Positions 28,401 through 37,346 are shown, counted from the stretch's first letter. The stretch: 64,000 nucleotides of DNA from Pseudomonas fulva (GCF_015680705.1 NZ_JADNYP010000001.1:186001-250000); one strand, 5' to 3'. Translations and numbers: made by a program. Notes: a model not told the origin generated them from the sequence alone.

Positions 28401-29213
28401 GGACAGGGCGAACCCGGTGGTATTGATCAGCACCTCGGCGCCGACCTCGTCCAGCCAGTCCTCGACCTGCGCCAGACAGGCCGCTTCCTTGAGGCTCGCC
28501 ACCGCGATCGGCAAGGGGTTGAGGCCGGCAGCCTGGAGACGCTCGCAGAAACGGTCGATGAACGCGGTGTTGGCCGCCTGGAGATGGGAACGATAGAACA
28601 GGATCGGCGCCACGGGCTGTCGTCGATGCCACTGGCCATACCAGTCCTGCAGCCCGGCACGGCCTTCGACCGGGTGATACACCACGGTGCGCGGCAATGC
28701 CTGCGGCTCTTCCCACGGGTAGGTGCGCTGCAACCAGAGGCTGGCCAGGCAGCGGTACAGGTTCAGCGCATTGCCCTTGCCGCCTTGGCGCAGGTAATGC
28801 CACAGTCGCTCGGCCTCGGCGCCACGGACCGTGCCCAGGTCGGTGAGCTCCGGGTCAGGCCGGTCGTCGCCGGGCACCATGATCAGCTCGACCCCTCGAC
28901 TGGCCAGTTCCACCAGTCGTTCGACGCCATAGCGCCAGTAGCCGACACCACCGTGCAGCGAGACCAGGATCAGCTTGGCGTGTTGCAGGACCTGATCGAC
29001 GTAGAGATCGACCGAGGCATGGTTTTGCACCTGCATCGGATTGGCCAGGCGCAGGCTCGGATAATCGTCCGGCAGCCGTTCGGCGGTTTCGGCCAACAGC
29101 GCCAGGTGCGAGTCGCCGCTGCACAGGATCACCAGGTCCGCCGGTGTCTGGCCGAGATCGGCAATGCTGTCATCCGGCACGAAGCCGCCGGGCTGGGTCC
29201 GCAGCAGGTGCAT
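25452..29213 (-). CDS. cobN: Cobaltochelatase subunit CobN
   Basis: CobN is the large catalytic subunit that inserts Co2+ into hydrogenobyrinic acid a,c-diamide in the aerobic cobalamin pathway. At 1253 residues it has the expected size. The N-terminus (MHLLRTQPGGFVPDD) is that of Pseudomonas CobN. Family blocks visible include SLHGGVGYWRYG, HVGKHGNLEWLPGKGVGLS, FRDAFGNLIRLFDAAVQAV, GAYGAGVQNAVE and GYKGAFEMAATVDNLFAFDATTGLV. It starts 3 bases after the cobW stop and overlaps the chlI start region. It is in the transcript controlled by the leftward cobalamin riboswitch. Confidence 0.97.
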   Translation of the reverse strand: MHLLRTQPGGFVPDDSIADLGQTPADLVILCSGDSHLALLAETAERLPDDYPSLRLANPMQVQNHASVDLYVDQVLQHAKLILVSLHGGVGYWRYGVERLVELASRGVELIMVPGDDRPDPELTDLGTVRGAEAERLWHYLRQGGKGNALNLYRCLASLWLQRTYPWEEPQALPRTVVYHPVEGRAGLQDWYGQWHRRQPVAPILFYRSHLQAANTAFIDRFCERLQAAGLNPLPIAVASLKEAACLAQVEDWLDEVGAEVLINTTGFALSSPERPSLRPLRRDIPVLQAICAQDNQLAWEASEQGLGARDLAMHIALPELDGRIIARPVSFKDLAWRSERSQSDVVCYRAHAERMDFVAELARRWVELARLPNEQKRIALVLANYPTRDGRIGNGVGLDTPAAALNILQALQAEGYPVAGLPDSGTALVHALLGGVTNDLEHLDLRPCGQSLALADYAQAFAQLPQANQRAVLERWGAPEQDPMCRDGRLMVAGLRFGLTFVGIQPARGYQVDPSAVYHDPDLVPPHGYLAFHFWLRHAYGADAVVHVGKHGNLEWLPGKGVGLSAQCWPDVLLGPLPNVYPFIVNDPGEGAQAKRRTQAVIIDHLMPPLTRAETYGPLRELERLADEYYEAQLLDPRRARELQREILTLVKANHIDRELQLEDQLDDAAVWLPRLDTYLCDLKESQIRDGLHVFGQSPQGRLRDDTLLALLRVPRGDGRGGNASLIRSLGQVLAPGFDPLDCDLGQPWEGARAALLLEQGVDPWRTCGDTRERLERLALELIRQALAGRLQLPVAPAWQPVVDVLQALVEDLAPTLDACGATEMGGLLAALAGRFVPAGPSGAPSRGRLDVLPTGRNFYTVDVRNLPTTTAWRLGFASANLILERHLQEHGDHLRQLGLSVWGTATMRTGGDDIAQALALMGVRPVWANGSQRVDDFEILPLGLLDRPRVDVTLRVSGFFRDAFGNLIRLFDAAVQAVAALDEPADLNPLAAKVRHERQALLAEGLPPERAAREAGWRVFGAKPGAYGAGVQNAVEGRLWHSRADLAEVYLNHGGYAYGGSDEGTPARAQFARRLGQVQAVLQNQDNHEHDLLDSNDYYQFQGGMLAAAHTLGGGEVVGYHGDHSQADRPRIRTLKEELNRVVRARALNPKWIAGARRHGYKGAFEMAATVDNLFAFDATTGLVDDHHYQGVAEAYVLDAENRAFLQQHNPEALRDITERLLEAQQRGMWQAPGAYRDALEEQLLEGEEDA

Positions 29214-29216
29214 CGA

Positions 29217-30284
29217 TCAGGCCTCCAGGGCCTGGCGCAGGCGCGCCTCGAGCAGCGTCGCATCGAGTGCCTGGCCGATCAGCACCAGGCGTGTGACACG
29301 TGGCTCGTCCGGCCCCCAGGCACGGTCGAAGTGCTTGTCGAAACGTGTCCCCACGCCCTGGATCAACAGGCGCATGGGTTTGCCGGGAATGGCCGCGAAG
29401 CCCTTGGCGCGCAGGATGCCGAACTCCACCACCAGGCCCGACAAGGCGTCGAGCAGACGACGCTCGTCGGCTGGCGGAAGGTCGATGGAGATCGAGTCGA
29501 AAGCGTCGTGGTCATGCGCGTCATGGCTTTCGTCATCGTGGTGGCTGTCATGATGGGTACGCCGCGCGTCGATGTGCACCTCGGACTCGGCGCCCACCCC
29601 CAGCAGTACCTCCAGCGGCAGTCGGCCACTATTGGCCTCGATCACCTTGACCGCCGGCGGCAGTTCCTCGAGCACTTCGGCACGGACCTTGGCCAGGCCC
29701 TCGGCGTCGATCAGGTCCGCCTTGTTCAGCACCACCAGGTCGGCGCTCGCCAGCTGGTCGGCGAACAGCTCGTGCAGTGGCGACTCGTGATCCAGGTTCG
29801 GATCGAGCTTGCGCTGGGCATCGACCTGCTCGGGATAGGCCGCGAAGGTGCCGGCGGCCACGGCAGGACTGTCGACCACCGTGATCACCGCGTCGACCGT
29901 ACAGGCATTGCGGATTTCCGGCCACTGGAACGCCTGGACCAGCGGCTTGGGCAAGGCCAGCCCGCTGGTCTCGATGAGGATATGGTCGAGATCGCCACGC
30001 CGGGCAACCAGCTCGCGCATGACTGGGAAGAACTCCTCCTGCACGGTGCAGCACAGGCAACCATTGGCCAGCTCGTAGACGCGCCCGCTGGCCTCCTCCT
30101 CGGTGCAGCCGATGCTGCACTGCTTGAGGATCTCGCCGTCGATGCCCAGCTCGCCGAATTCGTTGACGATCACGGCGATCCGCCGTCCCTGGGCGTTATC
30201 CAGCATATGCCGCAGCAGCGTGGTCTTGCCCGAGCCGAGAAAGCCGGTGACGATAGTGACGGGAAGCTTGGCCAGTGTTTTCAT
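29217..30284 (-). CDS. cobW: CobW, G3E-family GTPase metallochaperone
   Basis: CobW is a cytoplasmic GTPase believed to deliver cobalt to the CobN chelatase. The 355-residue protein has Walker A GFLGSGKT, the metal-binding CxCC motif GCLCC, the NKAD guanine motif and the C-terminal CobW_C domain. A histidine/aspartate-rich stretch (HHDSHHDDESHDAHDHD) lies between the GTPase and C-terminal parts and could bind metal ions. The start at 30284 gives MKTLAKLPVTIVTGFLGSGKT, the usual N-terminus; the ribosome site AAGGG is modest. It is the first gene after the riboswitch. Confidence 0.95.
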   Translation of the reverse strand: MKTLAKLPVTIVTGFLGSGKTTLLRHMLDNAQGRRIAVIVNEFGELGIDGEILKQCSIGCTEEEASGRVYELANGCLCCTVQEEFFPVMRELVARRGDLDHILIETSGLALPKPLVQAFQWPEIRNACTVDAVITVVDSPAVAAGTFAAYPEQVDAQRKLDPNLDHESPLHELFADQLASADLVVLNKADLIDAEGLAKVRAEVLEELPPAVKVIEANSGRLPLEVLLGVGAESEVHIDARRTHHDSHHDDESHDAHDHDAFDSISIDLPPADERRLLDALSGLVVEFGILRAKGFAAIPGKPMRLLIQGVGTRFDKHFDRAWGPDEPRVTRLVLIGQALDATLLEARLRQALEA

Positions 30285-30394
30285 GTCGATGCCCTTGGCA
30301 GGATGGCGGGCATGCGGGACGACAGGCCCTGGCGCCATGAGGCCGGGCTGGCTCGTCACCGGGTCACCCCGCCCGGTTGAAGTCGCGAACGTGT

Positions 30395-30566
30395 CGAGGC
30401 AGGTCTCCTGGCTTGCACCTACCAGCCCTGGCCGGTCGGACCAGGCCTTCCCGCGCTTGCGCGCAGTGGCCCGGAGGGTCCTGTTGCGGTGACTACAGTT
30501 GCGGGGGCAGCCGCGGCTTCTACCGCGTTCCCGTCTTAGCTCCGACGCAGGTCGGAGAACCTCGAA
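30395..30566 (-). ncRNA. Cobalamin (AdoCbl) riboswitch controlling cobW-cobN-chlID
   Basis: Read leftward the region shows the class signature in order: GGGAACGCGG, GCTGCCCCCGCAACTGTAG, the B12 box GCCACTG, GGGAAGG and AAGCCAGGAGACCTGCC. The 5' and 3' ends pair through CGAGG/CCTCG (P1). It ends ~110 nt before the cobW ATG. When adenosylcobalamin binds, expression of the downstream genes is expected to fall. Confidence 0.93.
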
Positions 30567-30708
30567 GCGGCAAGGCTACGCAGTGCCCGGCGAGCGGTCA
30601 ACTTCGAGCGACCCTCGCGCTGCGATCGGCGCGTCCGGCGCTCGCTCGGCGTCGGTGTCCGACTACCGATTGACGGCGCCCCGGGCGCGTGGTCTGCTAC
30701 GCCATCGC

Positions 30709-30896
30709 GTCAGGCGGCCCTGCCAAGGGTGAAACGGGAAACCGGTGCGTCACGCGCCCCTGCGGGCCGGACGCCGCCGGTGCTGCCCCGCAACGGTCAG
30801 CGAGCGAAACGTCAAGGCCACCGTGTCCTGCCGACACGCGAAGGCGACGTTTCCAGGAGCGATGCTCCTGCTCGCCAGCCCGCAGATCGGCCTGAC
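30709..30896 (+). ncRNA. Second cobalamin riboswitch, upstream of cobE-cobM
   Basis: On the plus strand the ordered blocks are ACGGGAAACCGGTG, GCTGCCCCGCAACGGT, a variant B12 box GCCACCG, GAAGGCGA and GCCAGCCCGCAGATCGGCC. The ends pair through GTCAGGC (30709-30715) and GCCTGAC (30890-30896). It is divergent from the cobW riboswitch, with ~140 bp between them. A dispersed repeat begins 7 bp after its end, between it and cobE. Confidence 0.87.
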
Positions 30897-30903
30897 GCCC
30901 CTG

Positions 30904-31043
30904 GGCTTTGTACGAAAAGTCGCCGAGCGGCGATCAGGCAAGGCGAAAACAGGCGAGCAAGCGGAGCTTACTGTTGTAAATGAACATTCCGAGCCTGTTT
31001 TCAACGTAGCCTGATCGTCGCGTAGGCACTTTCGTATAAAGCC
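30904..31043. repeat. Dispersed palindromic element, copy A
   Basis: A ~140-bp element with near-perfect terminal inverted repeats: GGCTTTGTACGAAAAGT at the left and ACTTTCGTATAAAGCC at the right. The interior (GTCGCCGAGCGGCG, AGGCAAGGCGAAA, GAGCCTGTTTTCAACG) is shared with copy B at 32388 and in part with copy C at 50488. It has no coding capacity. It sits between the plus-strand cobalamin riboswitch and cobE. Confidence 0.8.
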
Positions 31044-31143
31044 TGGAAAACCCGCGCTGGGCGGGCGCTCGCTTCGGCCTGGAGCATTGGCCCGGCCATG
31101 CCGCGCCTGCTCGTCATCCGCCACCCAGCAGAGGAAAGCGTTC

Positions 31144-31575
31144 ATGCCCACCGCCGAGACGGCCTGGCCAGGAATCAGGCTGTTCGCCGGATTCGGTTGC
31201 CGCCGAGGCTGCCCGGCCGATCTTCTGATCGACCTGCTGCGATCGACCCTCGAGGCGCATGCGCTGCCACTACGGGCGCTCGAAGGCCTGGCCAGCATCG
31301 ACCTGAAGATCGGCGAGCCGGGGTTGCTGATGCTGGCCGCACGCCTGGACATACCGTTCGAATGTTTCGGCAGCTTGCACCTGGCCGCTTTCGAAGCCTC
31401 CCTGAGCCATCGCTCCAGCGCTGCCTGGCGGCACACGGGCTGCTGGGGCATCGCTGAAAGCGCAGCGCTGGCCATGGCCACGCGCGCATGCGGCTCGGCC
31501 CAGTTGCTGGTGCCGCGCCAGAGCGCTGGCCAAGCGACGCTGGCATTGGCCTGCAATGCCCCTTTTGCCAGATAA
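31144..31575 (+). CDS. cobE: Cobalamin biosynthesis protein CobE
   Basis: This 143-residue protein belongs to the CobE/GbiG C-terminal family. Characteristic parts are the N-terminal LFAGFGCRRGCPADLLIDLL and the ending ESAALAMATRACGSAQLLVPRQSAGQATLALA. CobE is needed for the aerobic pathway and is thought to assist the methylation/ring-contraction steps; its exact reaction is not settled. The ATG follows GAGGAAAG. cobM begins 27 bp downstream, so the two probably share a transcript under the plus-strand riboswitch. Confidence 0.88.
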   Translation: MPTAETAWPGIRLFAGFGCRRGCPADLLIDLLRSTLEAHALPLRALEGLASIDLKIGEPGLLMLAARLDIPFECFGSLHLAAFEASLSHRSSAAWRHTGCWGIAESAALAMATRACGSAQLLVPRQSAGQATLALACNAPFAR

Positions 31576-31602
31576 TGGCCGCTTTGCCTGCAAGGATTTT
31601 TC

Positions 31603-32352
31603 ATGACGGTCTACTTCATCGGTGCCGGCCCCGGCGACCCCGAACTGATCACGGTCAAGGGGCAGCGGCTCATTCGTCGCTGCCCGGTGATCATCTATGC
31701 CGGTTCGCTGGTTCCAGCCCAGGTGCTCGAGGGGCACCAGGCCAGCACGCTGATCAACAGCGCCGAACTGCACCTGGAGCAGATCGTCGAGGCGATGCGC
31801 GATGCCCACGCCCAAGGCCTGGACGTGGCGCGGGTACACAGCGGCGACCCGAGCCTGTATGGGGCCATCGGCGAGCAGATCCGGCATCTGCGAACACTGG
31901 GAATCGACTACCAGATCATTCCTGGCGTCACCGCGACAGCTGCCAGCGCCGCCCTGCTCGGCTGCGAACTGACCCTGCCCGACATCGCCCAGACGGTGAT
32001 CCTCACGCGCTATGGCGACAGCTCGCCAATGCCCGAAGGCGAGGCCCTGGCAGACCTGGCCAGACATCGCAGCACGCTGGCCATCCACCTGGGCGTGCGG
32101 CATCTCGAGCGCATCGTTGCCGAGCTGCTGCCGTTCTACGGGCGTGACTGTCCTGTCGCGGTGGTGCATCGGGCAACCTGGCCAGACCAGGACTGGGCCA
32201 GGGGCACGCTGGCGGACATCGTCGAACAGGTACGCGCAAAGGGATTTCGGCGCACCGCGCTGATTCTGGTCGGCCACGTCCTGGGGGACGCGCCCTTTTC
32301 CGAATCCGCCTTGTACCGCGCCGGACATGCCCATCTCTACCGGCCCGGCTAG
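31603..32352 (+). CDS. cobM: Precorrin-4 C11-methyltransferase
   Basis: CobM methylates precorrin-4 at C-11 to give precorrin-5 using S-adenosylmethionine. The 249-residue protein has the tetrapyrrole methylase fold marks: the N-terminal FIGAGPGDPELITVKG loop, the HSGDPSLYGAIGEQI segment, and the IPGVTATAASAALLGCELTLP block. The RATWPDQDWARGTL stretch is typical of precorrin methylases. It follows cobE and is followed at once by copy B of the dispersed element, which may end the transcript. Confidence 0.96.
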   Translation: MTVYFIGAGPGDPELITVKGQRLIRRCPVIIYAGSLVPAQVLEGHQASTLINSAELHLEQIVEAMRDAHAQGLDVARVHSGDPSLYGAIGEQIRHLRTLGIDYQIIPGVTATAASAALLGCELTLPDIAQTVILTRYGDSSPMPEGEALADLARHRSTLAIHLGVRHLERIVAELLPFYGRDCPVAVVHRATWPDQDWARGTLADIVEQVRAKGFRRTALILVGHVLGDAPFSESALYRAGHAHLYRPG

Positions 32353-32387
32353 GTTTTTCCGCACTCGCCGGATGCCCTGTCACAGTG

Positions 32388-32523
32388 TTCGTGCGGGAAG
32401 TCGCCGAGCGGCGCCCAGGCAAGGCGAAACCAGGCAGGACGACGCGCTCACGCTTGGTAGACGAGCATTCGAGCCTGCTTGCAACACGGTGTGATCGCCG
32501 TTCAGACACTTTCCCGCACAGCC
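32388..32523. repeat. Dispersed palindromic element, copy B
   Basis: It is the same family and orientation as copy A. The terminal inverted repeat is GTGCGGGAAGT (32391-32401) with ACTTTCCCGCAC (32508-32519). Relative to copy A both arms have changed together (GTACGAAA/TTTCGTA against GTGCGGGA/TCCCGCAC), which keeps the pairing. The remainder of the 32353-32801 gap holds the promoter region of the next gene. Confidence 0.78.
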
Positions 32524-32636
32524 CAGGCCGCGGCCTCTATGGCCGCATGGCGCCGACCTGGCGCAGAGCCCCCGGCCAGCCTCGGCGTTCCTGGTGGCCT
32601 CTGCCCGGCGCGGTAACGATCTCGGCCGGCGAATAA

Positions 32637-32657
32637 TTTGTAGGATTTTTCTACAAA
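32637..32657. promoter_or_regulatory. Inverted repeat upstream of the LuxR-type response regulator
   Basis: TTTGTAG (32637-32643) and CTACAAA (32651-32657) form a perfect inverted repeat around a 7-nt T-rich spacer. It lies ~145 bp before the gene. It resembles TGTAGGA/TCCTACA-type boxes of EvgA-like regulators, so autoregulation is a reasonable guess. Confidence 0.42.
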
Positions 32658-32801
32658 ACCGCCCTTCTTTTTCAACATTTCTATGCTAGCCATTATCAAT
32701 ACTGCGGATTCGACGTATCGTGCGCCGCACTGTAAGCAGTTACTGACAGATAGTTTCCTGGATAACTCGGGAAACGGATGAATTTCCGACAGGAGTTTCT
32801 C

Positions 32802-33416
32802 ATGACAACTGTGCTGGTGGTGGACGACCACCCCACCGTGCGCCTGGCGGTACGCATGCTGCTCGAGCGCGAACGCTTCATCATCGTCGGAGAGGCCTGC
32901 GACGGCAGCGAAGCCGTGACCATGGCCCGCACGTTGAAGCCTGACGTGGTGATCCTCGACATCGCGCTGCCCAAGCTCGAAGGCATGGAAGTGATCAAGC
33001 GCCTCAAGCAGATGGAACCGCCGCCACGCATCATGGTGCTGACCGGTCAACCGGCCGACCTGTACGTGCGCCGCTGCCTGGATGCCGGCATCGCGGCGTT
33101 CGTCAACAAGGACGAAGACCTCGATGCGGTAGTGTTCGCGTTCAAGGCGCTGCTCAAGGGCTATTCGACCTTTCCGCAGATGTCGGTCAACAGCAATACC
33201 TTGGAAAGCGAGAACGACCGACTGGCCAGCCTTTCCAACCGCGAGGTGGAGGTCTTGCGCCGGCTCGCACGCGGCGAGAACAACAAGCACATCGGTGAGC
33301 GCATGAACCTCAGCGCCAAGACCATCAGCACCTACCGAGGCAGGATCATGGACAAGCTCAAGACCGAATCGCTGGTGGAAATGGTCGACCTGGCCAAGCG
33401 CAACCAGGTGACCTGA
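32802..33416 (+). CDS. LuxR/NarL-type response regulator (EvgA/BvgA-like)
   Basis: This 204-residue protein has a receiver domain at 1-~120 with acidic pair D8-D9, phosphoacceptor D53 (VILDIALPK) and the conserved Lys in NKDED. A C-terminal LuxR helix-turn-helix follows (LSNREVEVLRRLARGENNKHIGERM, then SAKTISTYRGRIMDKL). The ATG at 32802 follows AGGAG. Six bases separate it from the hybrid kinase gene, its evident partner. Systems with this layout (BvgAS, EvgAS, RocSAR) govern virulence, acid resistance or fimbriae; the output here is unknown. Confidence 0.92.
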   Translation: MTTVLVVDDHPTVRLAVRMLLERERFIIVGEACDGSEAVTMARTLKPDVVILDIALPKLEGMEVIKRLKQMEPPPRIMVLTGQPADLYVRRCLDAGIAAFVNKDEDLDAVVFAFKALLKGYSTFPQMSVNSNTLESENDRLASLSNREVEVLRRLARGENNKHIGERMNLSAKTISTYRGRIMDKLKTESLVEMVDLAKRNQVT

Positions 33417-33422
33417 GCCTCC

Positions 33423-36400
33423 ATGCGAGCCCTCGCGCTGCTCCTGCTGTTGAGCCAGCTCGCATGCTGGCCGGCCCTGGCGCTGGACTTCGAACCCCGT
33501 CACTTGCTGGGCCGCTCGCTCAGCATCGTCCGGCCCCTGGACCTGCCACCGGAGGACCGGCAATGGCTCGCCCAGCGCAAGGTGCTGGTATTGGGCAGCT
33601 CACGCCCCGACTATCCACCGTTCGACATCAATATCAGCCGCCAGGACTACGAAGGCATCAGCGCCGACTACGCTGGCCTGGTCAGCCAGTTGCTCGGCAT
33701 CCCCATCGAGGTACGACGCTTCGCCGATCGCGGCCAAGCCATCGCGGCGCTGCACGCCGGGCAAATCGACCTGCTCGGCAGCTCCAATGCGTTCGAGGCC
33801 GCCGACGCCCAGCTGATGCTCAGCCAACCCTATGCCGACGACTTGCCCGTGCTGGTCACGCTGCCTGATCGATCGCTGGGCACTGCCCATGACCTGGCCG
33901 GCCTGCGCCTGGCCATGGTCGACCACTACCTGCCTCACGATCGAGTCCGCGCGCTGTACCCTAATGCCACGCTGATGCCGCTGAGTTCGACACTGGCGGG
34001 GTTGTCGGCCGTGCTGCTGGGCCAGGCCGATGCCTACCTGGGCGATGCGATCAGCAGCGACTACCTGATCGCCAAGAGCTACCTGGGCCAGCTGCGCATC
34101 GATCACTTCGTGCAGGCGCCCCGCGAATCCTTCGCCTTCGCCCTGTCGCAGGAGGCCACTCGCCTGCGCAGCCTGCTGGACCGAGCGCTGGCCGCCATCG
34201 GCGACAGCGAGCGACTGAACATCCTGCGTCGCTGGACCAGCGGCACCGCACGCACGCTGCTCGAACAGCAGACCTCGGCTCTGACCCGCGAAGAGCGCCG
34301 CTGGCTGCGCGAGCATCCCACCGTCAAGGTATTGGTGACACCCACCCTGGCCCCGCTGACCTTCGAAGACGACCAGCAGCGACTCAGCGGCATGACCATC
34401 GACCTGCTCGAGCGGATCAGCCTGCGCACCGGCCTGCACTTCGACATCCAGTCCAGCGACTCGGTACAGGCCATGGTCGACCAGGTAGCCAGCGGCCAGG
34501 CGGACCTGATCGGCGCGCTGGGCTATGGCGACGAACGCGCCAAGCGCTTGCTCTATACCCGCCCCTACCTGGTCAGCCCGCGGGTCATCGTGACCCGCAG
34601 CGATGCGCCGCGGCCAGCGCTACCGCTGCGCCTGGGCGGCCAGCGCGTGGCCTTGCTGCGCGGCTCGCCACTGACCCCGGCGCTGCTGGCGAACCATCCC
34701 GGCGCACGCGTGGTGGAAGTGGAAAACCCGTTGCGCATGATGGACGCGGTAGCCAGCGGTCGGGCCGACCTGGCGCTCAGCTCGCAAGTCAACGCCAGCT
34801 ACTACATCAGCCGTCTGTTCAAGGATCGGCTGCGCATCGCTTCGCTGTACGGTGACGACCCGGCCATCGCCGCCTTCGCCGTGGCGCCTGGGCAACCCCA
34901 GCTGCAAGCGATCCTGGACAAGACCTTGCTGGCCATCGCCCCGGAGGAAATGGAACAGTTGCTCGGCCGCTGGCGGACCAATGCGCTGGTCGGCGCCAGT
35001 CCGTGGCACGACTACCGCACCATCGCCTTGCAGATCCTGGTGTTTTCCGCGCTGTTGCTGGCCGGCGTGGTGTTCTGGAACAGCTACCTGCGCCGGCTCA
35101 TCCAGCAGCGGACCGAGGCTCAGCAGGCGCTGCAGGGCCAATTGGCGGTGACCCGCGACCTGCTCGAGCAACTGCGCCAGGCCAAGGACAACGCCGAACA
35201 GGCCAACCGTGCCAAGAGCAGTTTCCTGGCCATCATGAGTCACGAGATACGCACACCCATGAACGCCGTGATCGGCCTGCTAGAACTGGCCCTGCAGGAC
35301 AGCGAGCAAGGGCGGCCTGATCGCGCCTCGCTGCAGGCCGCGCATGACTCGGCGGTCGGTCTGCTGGCGCTGATCGGCGACATTCTCGACATTTCGCGCA
35401 TCGAGTCCGGTCACATGACCCTCCAGCCGGTGCCCACCGACCTGGTGGAGCTGGTTCGTTCGACCTTGCGGGTGTTCGAGGGCAATGCCAGGGTCAAGGG
35501 CCTGCGCCTGCATGCCAGCCTGCCATTGGCCCCTGCCTGGGTCCAGGTCGACCCGTTGCGGGTCCGACAGGTATTGTCCAATCTGCTGAGCAATGCCATC
35601 AAGTTCACCGACCAGGGCCATGTCCAGGTCAACCTCGTCCTCGCTGGCGTGCCGCCGGGGCAACCGTTGCCGGTGCATCTGCAGATACGCGACAGCGGCG
35701 TCGGCATCAGCGAGCAGGACCAGGCGCGCCTGTTCAAGGTCTTCGCCCAAGTCGCCGGTGAGCGGGCCCAGCAAGGCGCTGGCCTGGGGCTGGTGATCAG
35801 CCGGACCCTCTGCGAGCTGATGGGCGGAAGCCTGCACTTGCAGAGCGTCAAGGGCGTCGGCACGCAGGTCGACGTGCATCTGTTGCTCGAGACGGCCTCC
35901 CCGGCCCCTTCCTCGCCAGCGCCGGCCAGTGCCGCGGTTGCCGGCATGCCCCTGCGGGTACTGGTGGTGGATGACTACCCGGCCAGCCTGATGCTGCTGG
36001 AGAAGCAACTGGCAAGCCTGGGTCACCAGGTGACCGTTGCGCAAGATGGCGAGCTGGCCCTGGAGCACTGGCGGCGTGAGCGTTTCGATCTCGTGCTCAC
36101 CGACGTTGCCATGCCGCGGCTCGATGGCCATGGCCTGACCCAGCGCATCCGCCAGCTGGAGCGCGAGCTGGAACGGCCCGCCTGCATGATCATCGGCCTG
36201 ACTGCCAACGCCCAGGCCGAGGAACGTCAACGTTGCCAGGAGAGCGGCATGGACGACTGCCTGTTCAAGCCCATCGGTTTGCAGACCCTGCGCGCCCACC
36301 TACCCTCGCCCACGTTGCCGTCCGGGCCGGACAGGCAAACGGCGACCAGGCCCAGCGGGTTCGACCTCGGACAACTGCGTCACCTGACCCAGGACGACGA

Positions 36401-36695
36401 AGCGCTGGTCCAGCGCCTGGTGCGGCAGTTGGCCCAGAGCAACGCCGACGATCTGCAGGCCTTGCTCGAGCTTGGCGAGCAGCCTGACAGCCAGCCGTTG
36501 CGCCAACTGGTGCACCGCATCAAGGGTGGCGCCAAGATGATCAAGGCGCGCGGAGTCGTGGCCGACTGCGAAGCCATCGAGCAAGCTGAAGCGTCCGCGT
36601 CGATCGGTACGCTGCTCGATAACCTCAAGGCGAGCCTGCGAGGTCTGGCGCAAGACCTGCAGCGTCACCAGCGTGCCGAAAATGGCGACCCGTGA
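33423..36695 (+). CDS. BvgS/EvgS-type hybrid sensor histidine kinase
   Basis: This is a 1090-residue unorthodox kinase. A signal peptide (about 1-21) is followed by two periplasmic solute-binding-like (SBP_bac_3) domains at about 45-270 and 290-520, and TM at about 533-556. It has a coiled linker, HisKA with H607 ([14 protein letters not shown]), HATPase with the N-box [10 protein letters not shown] and G-box DSGVGIS...GAGLGLVIS, a receiver with D894 ([10 protein letters not shown]), and an HPt domain with H1031 ([12 protein letters not shown]). All phosphorelay residues are present. The signal should end at the upstream response regulator. Ligands of the Venus-flytrap domains are unknown. 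Confidence 0.94.
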   Translation: MRALALLLLLSQLACWPALALDFEPRHLLGRSLSIVRPLDLPPEDRQWLAQRKVLVLGSSRPDYPPFDINISRQDYEGISADYAGLVSQLLGIPIEVRRFADRGQAIAALHAGQIDLLGSSNAFEAADAQLMLSQPYADDLPVLVTLPDRSLGTAHDLAGLRLAMVDHYLPHDRVRALYPNATLMPLSSTLAGLSAVLLGQADAYLGDAISSDYLIAKSYLGQLRIDHFVQAPRESFAFALSQEATRLRSLLDRALAAIGDSERLNILRRWTSGTARTLLEQQTSALTREERRWLREHPTVKVLVTPTLAPLTFEDDQQRLSGMTIDLLERISLRTGLHFDIQSSDSVQAMVDQVASGQADLIGALGYGDERAKRLLYTRPYLVSPRVIVTRSDAPRPALPLRLGGQRVALLRGSPLTPALLANHPGARVVEVENPLRMMDAVASGRADLALSSQVNASYYISRLFKDRLRIASLYGDDPAIAAFAVAPGQPQLQAILDKTLLAIAPEEMEQLLGRWRTNALVGASPWHDYRTIALQILVFSALLLAGVVFWNSYLRRLIQQRTEAQQALQGQLAVTRDLLEQLRQAKDNAEQANRAKSSFLAIMSHEIRTPMNAVIGLLELALQDSEQGRPDRASLQAAHDSAVGLLALIGDILDISRIESGHMTLQPVPTDLVELVRSTLRVFEGNARVKGLRLHASLPLAPAWVQVDPLRVRQVLSNLLSNAIKFTDQGHVQVNLVLAGVPPGQPLPVHLQIRDSGVGISEQDQARLFKVFAQVAGERAQQGAGLGLVISRTLCELMGGSLHLQSVKGVGTQVDVHLLLETASPAPSSPAPASAAVAGMPLRVLVVDDYPASLMLLEKQLASLGHQVTVAQDGELALEHWRRERFDLVLTDVAMPRLDGHGLTQRIRQLERELERPACMIIGLTANAQAEERQRCQESGMDDCLFKPIGLQTLRAHLPSPTLPSGPDRQTATRPSGFDLGQLRHLTQDDEALVQRLVRQLAQSNADDLQALLELGEQPDSQPLRQLVHRIKGGAKMIKARGVVADCEAIEQAEASASIGTLLDNLKASLRGLAQDLQRHQRAENGDP

Positions 36696-36818
36696 AACCT
36701 GGCTGACCAAGCCGGCGCAGTGGAACGGGCCTGGTGCCCTTGCGGTCAGACGGCACAGGCAACGGGCGTGGAGGCGTCGTGGCACAGGGCCAGGCGCCGG
36801 GCCAGCCAGGGGGAAACA

Positions 36819-37346
36819 ATGGCGTCATTGTCGGCGATCGTGGTGATGGGCGTGTCCGGATGCGGCAAAAGCAGCGTGAGCGCGGCGATCGCCGTGCGAA
36901 GCGGTGGTCGCCTGATCGAAGGCGATGATTTCCACGATTCGGCGAGCATCGCCAAGATGAGTGCGGGCATCGCCCTGGATGACGATGATCGCGCAGGCTG
37001 GTTGCAGCGCCTGGGTCGGGAGATGCAGGCCGCAGTCGAAGCGGGCGAGCGGCCGATACTGGCCTGTTCGGCGCTCAAGCGCCGCTATCGCGATCTCCTG
37101 CGCGACGCCGTGCCGAGCCTTGGCTTCGTGTTCCTGCGCCTGGATCGCTCGCAAGCCGGCCAGCGGGTACTGTTGCGTCCCGGCCATTTCATGGCGCCCA
37201 GCCTGATCGACAGCCAGTTCGCTTCCCTGGAGCCCCCGCTGGACGAACCGAATGTGCTGACCCTGGATGCCTTGCAGCCCGTGGCCACGCTGGCCACGGC
37301 GGTCGATGCGTGGCTCACCGACCAAGTGCAGCCAGCCCTGCCTTGA
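36819..37346 (+). CDS. gntK: Gluconokinase
   Basis: This 175-residue P-loop kinase of the GntK/shikimate-kinase-like family phosphorylates gluconate to 6-phosphogluconate. Walker A is GVSGCGKS. The family signature continues with EGDDFHDSASIAKM, the lid region ACSALKRRYRDLLR and LRPGHFMAPSLIDSQFASLE. Usually gntK lies with a gluconate permease and gntR; here it stands alone between the hybrid kinase and a small exported protein. The ATG follows AGGGGG. Confidence 0.9.
   Translation: MASLSAIVVMGVSGCGKSSVSAAIAVRSGGRLIEGDDFHDSASIAKMSAGIALDDDDRAGWLQRLGREMQAAVEAGERPILACSALKRRYRDLLRDAVPSLGFVFLRLDRSQAGQRVLLRPGHFMAPSLIDSQFASLEPPLDEPNVLTLDALQPVATLATAVDAWLTDQVQPALP

Noticed and set aside
26049..30380. 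A 1443-codon open frame on the plus strand opposite cobN and cobW
   Set aside because: It lies wholly antisense to two well-supported genes. Its product is His/Gln/Arg/Gly-rich without domains, as expected for the complement of GC-rich coding DNA.
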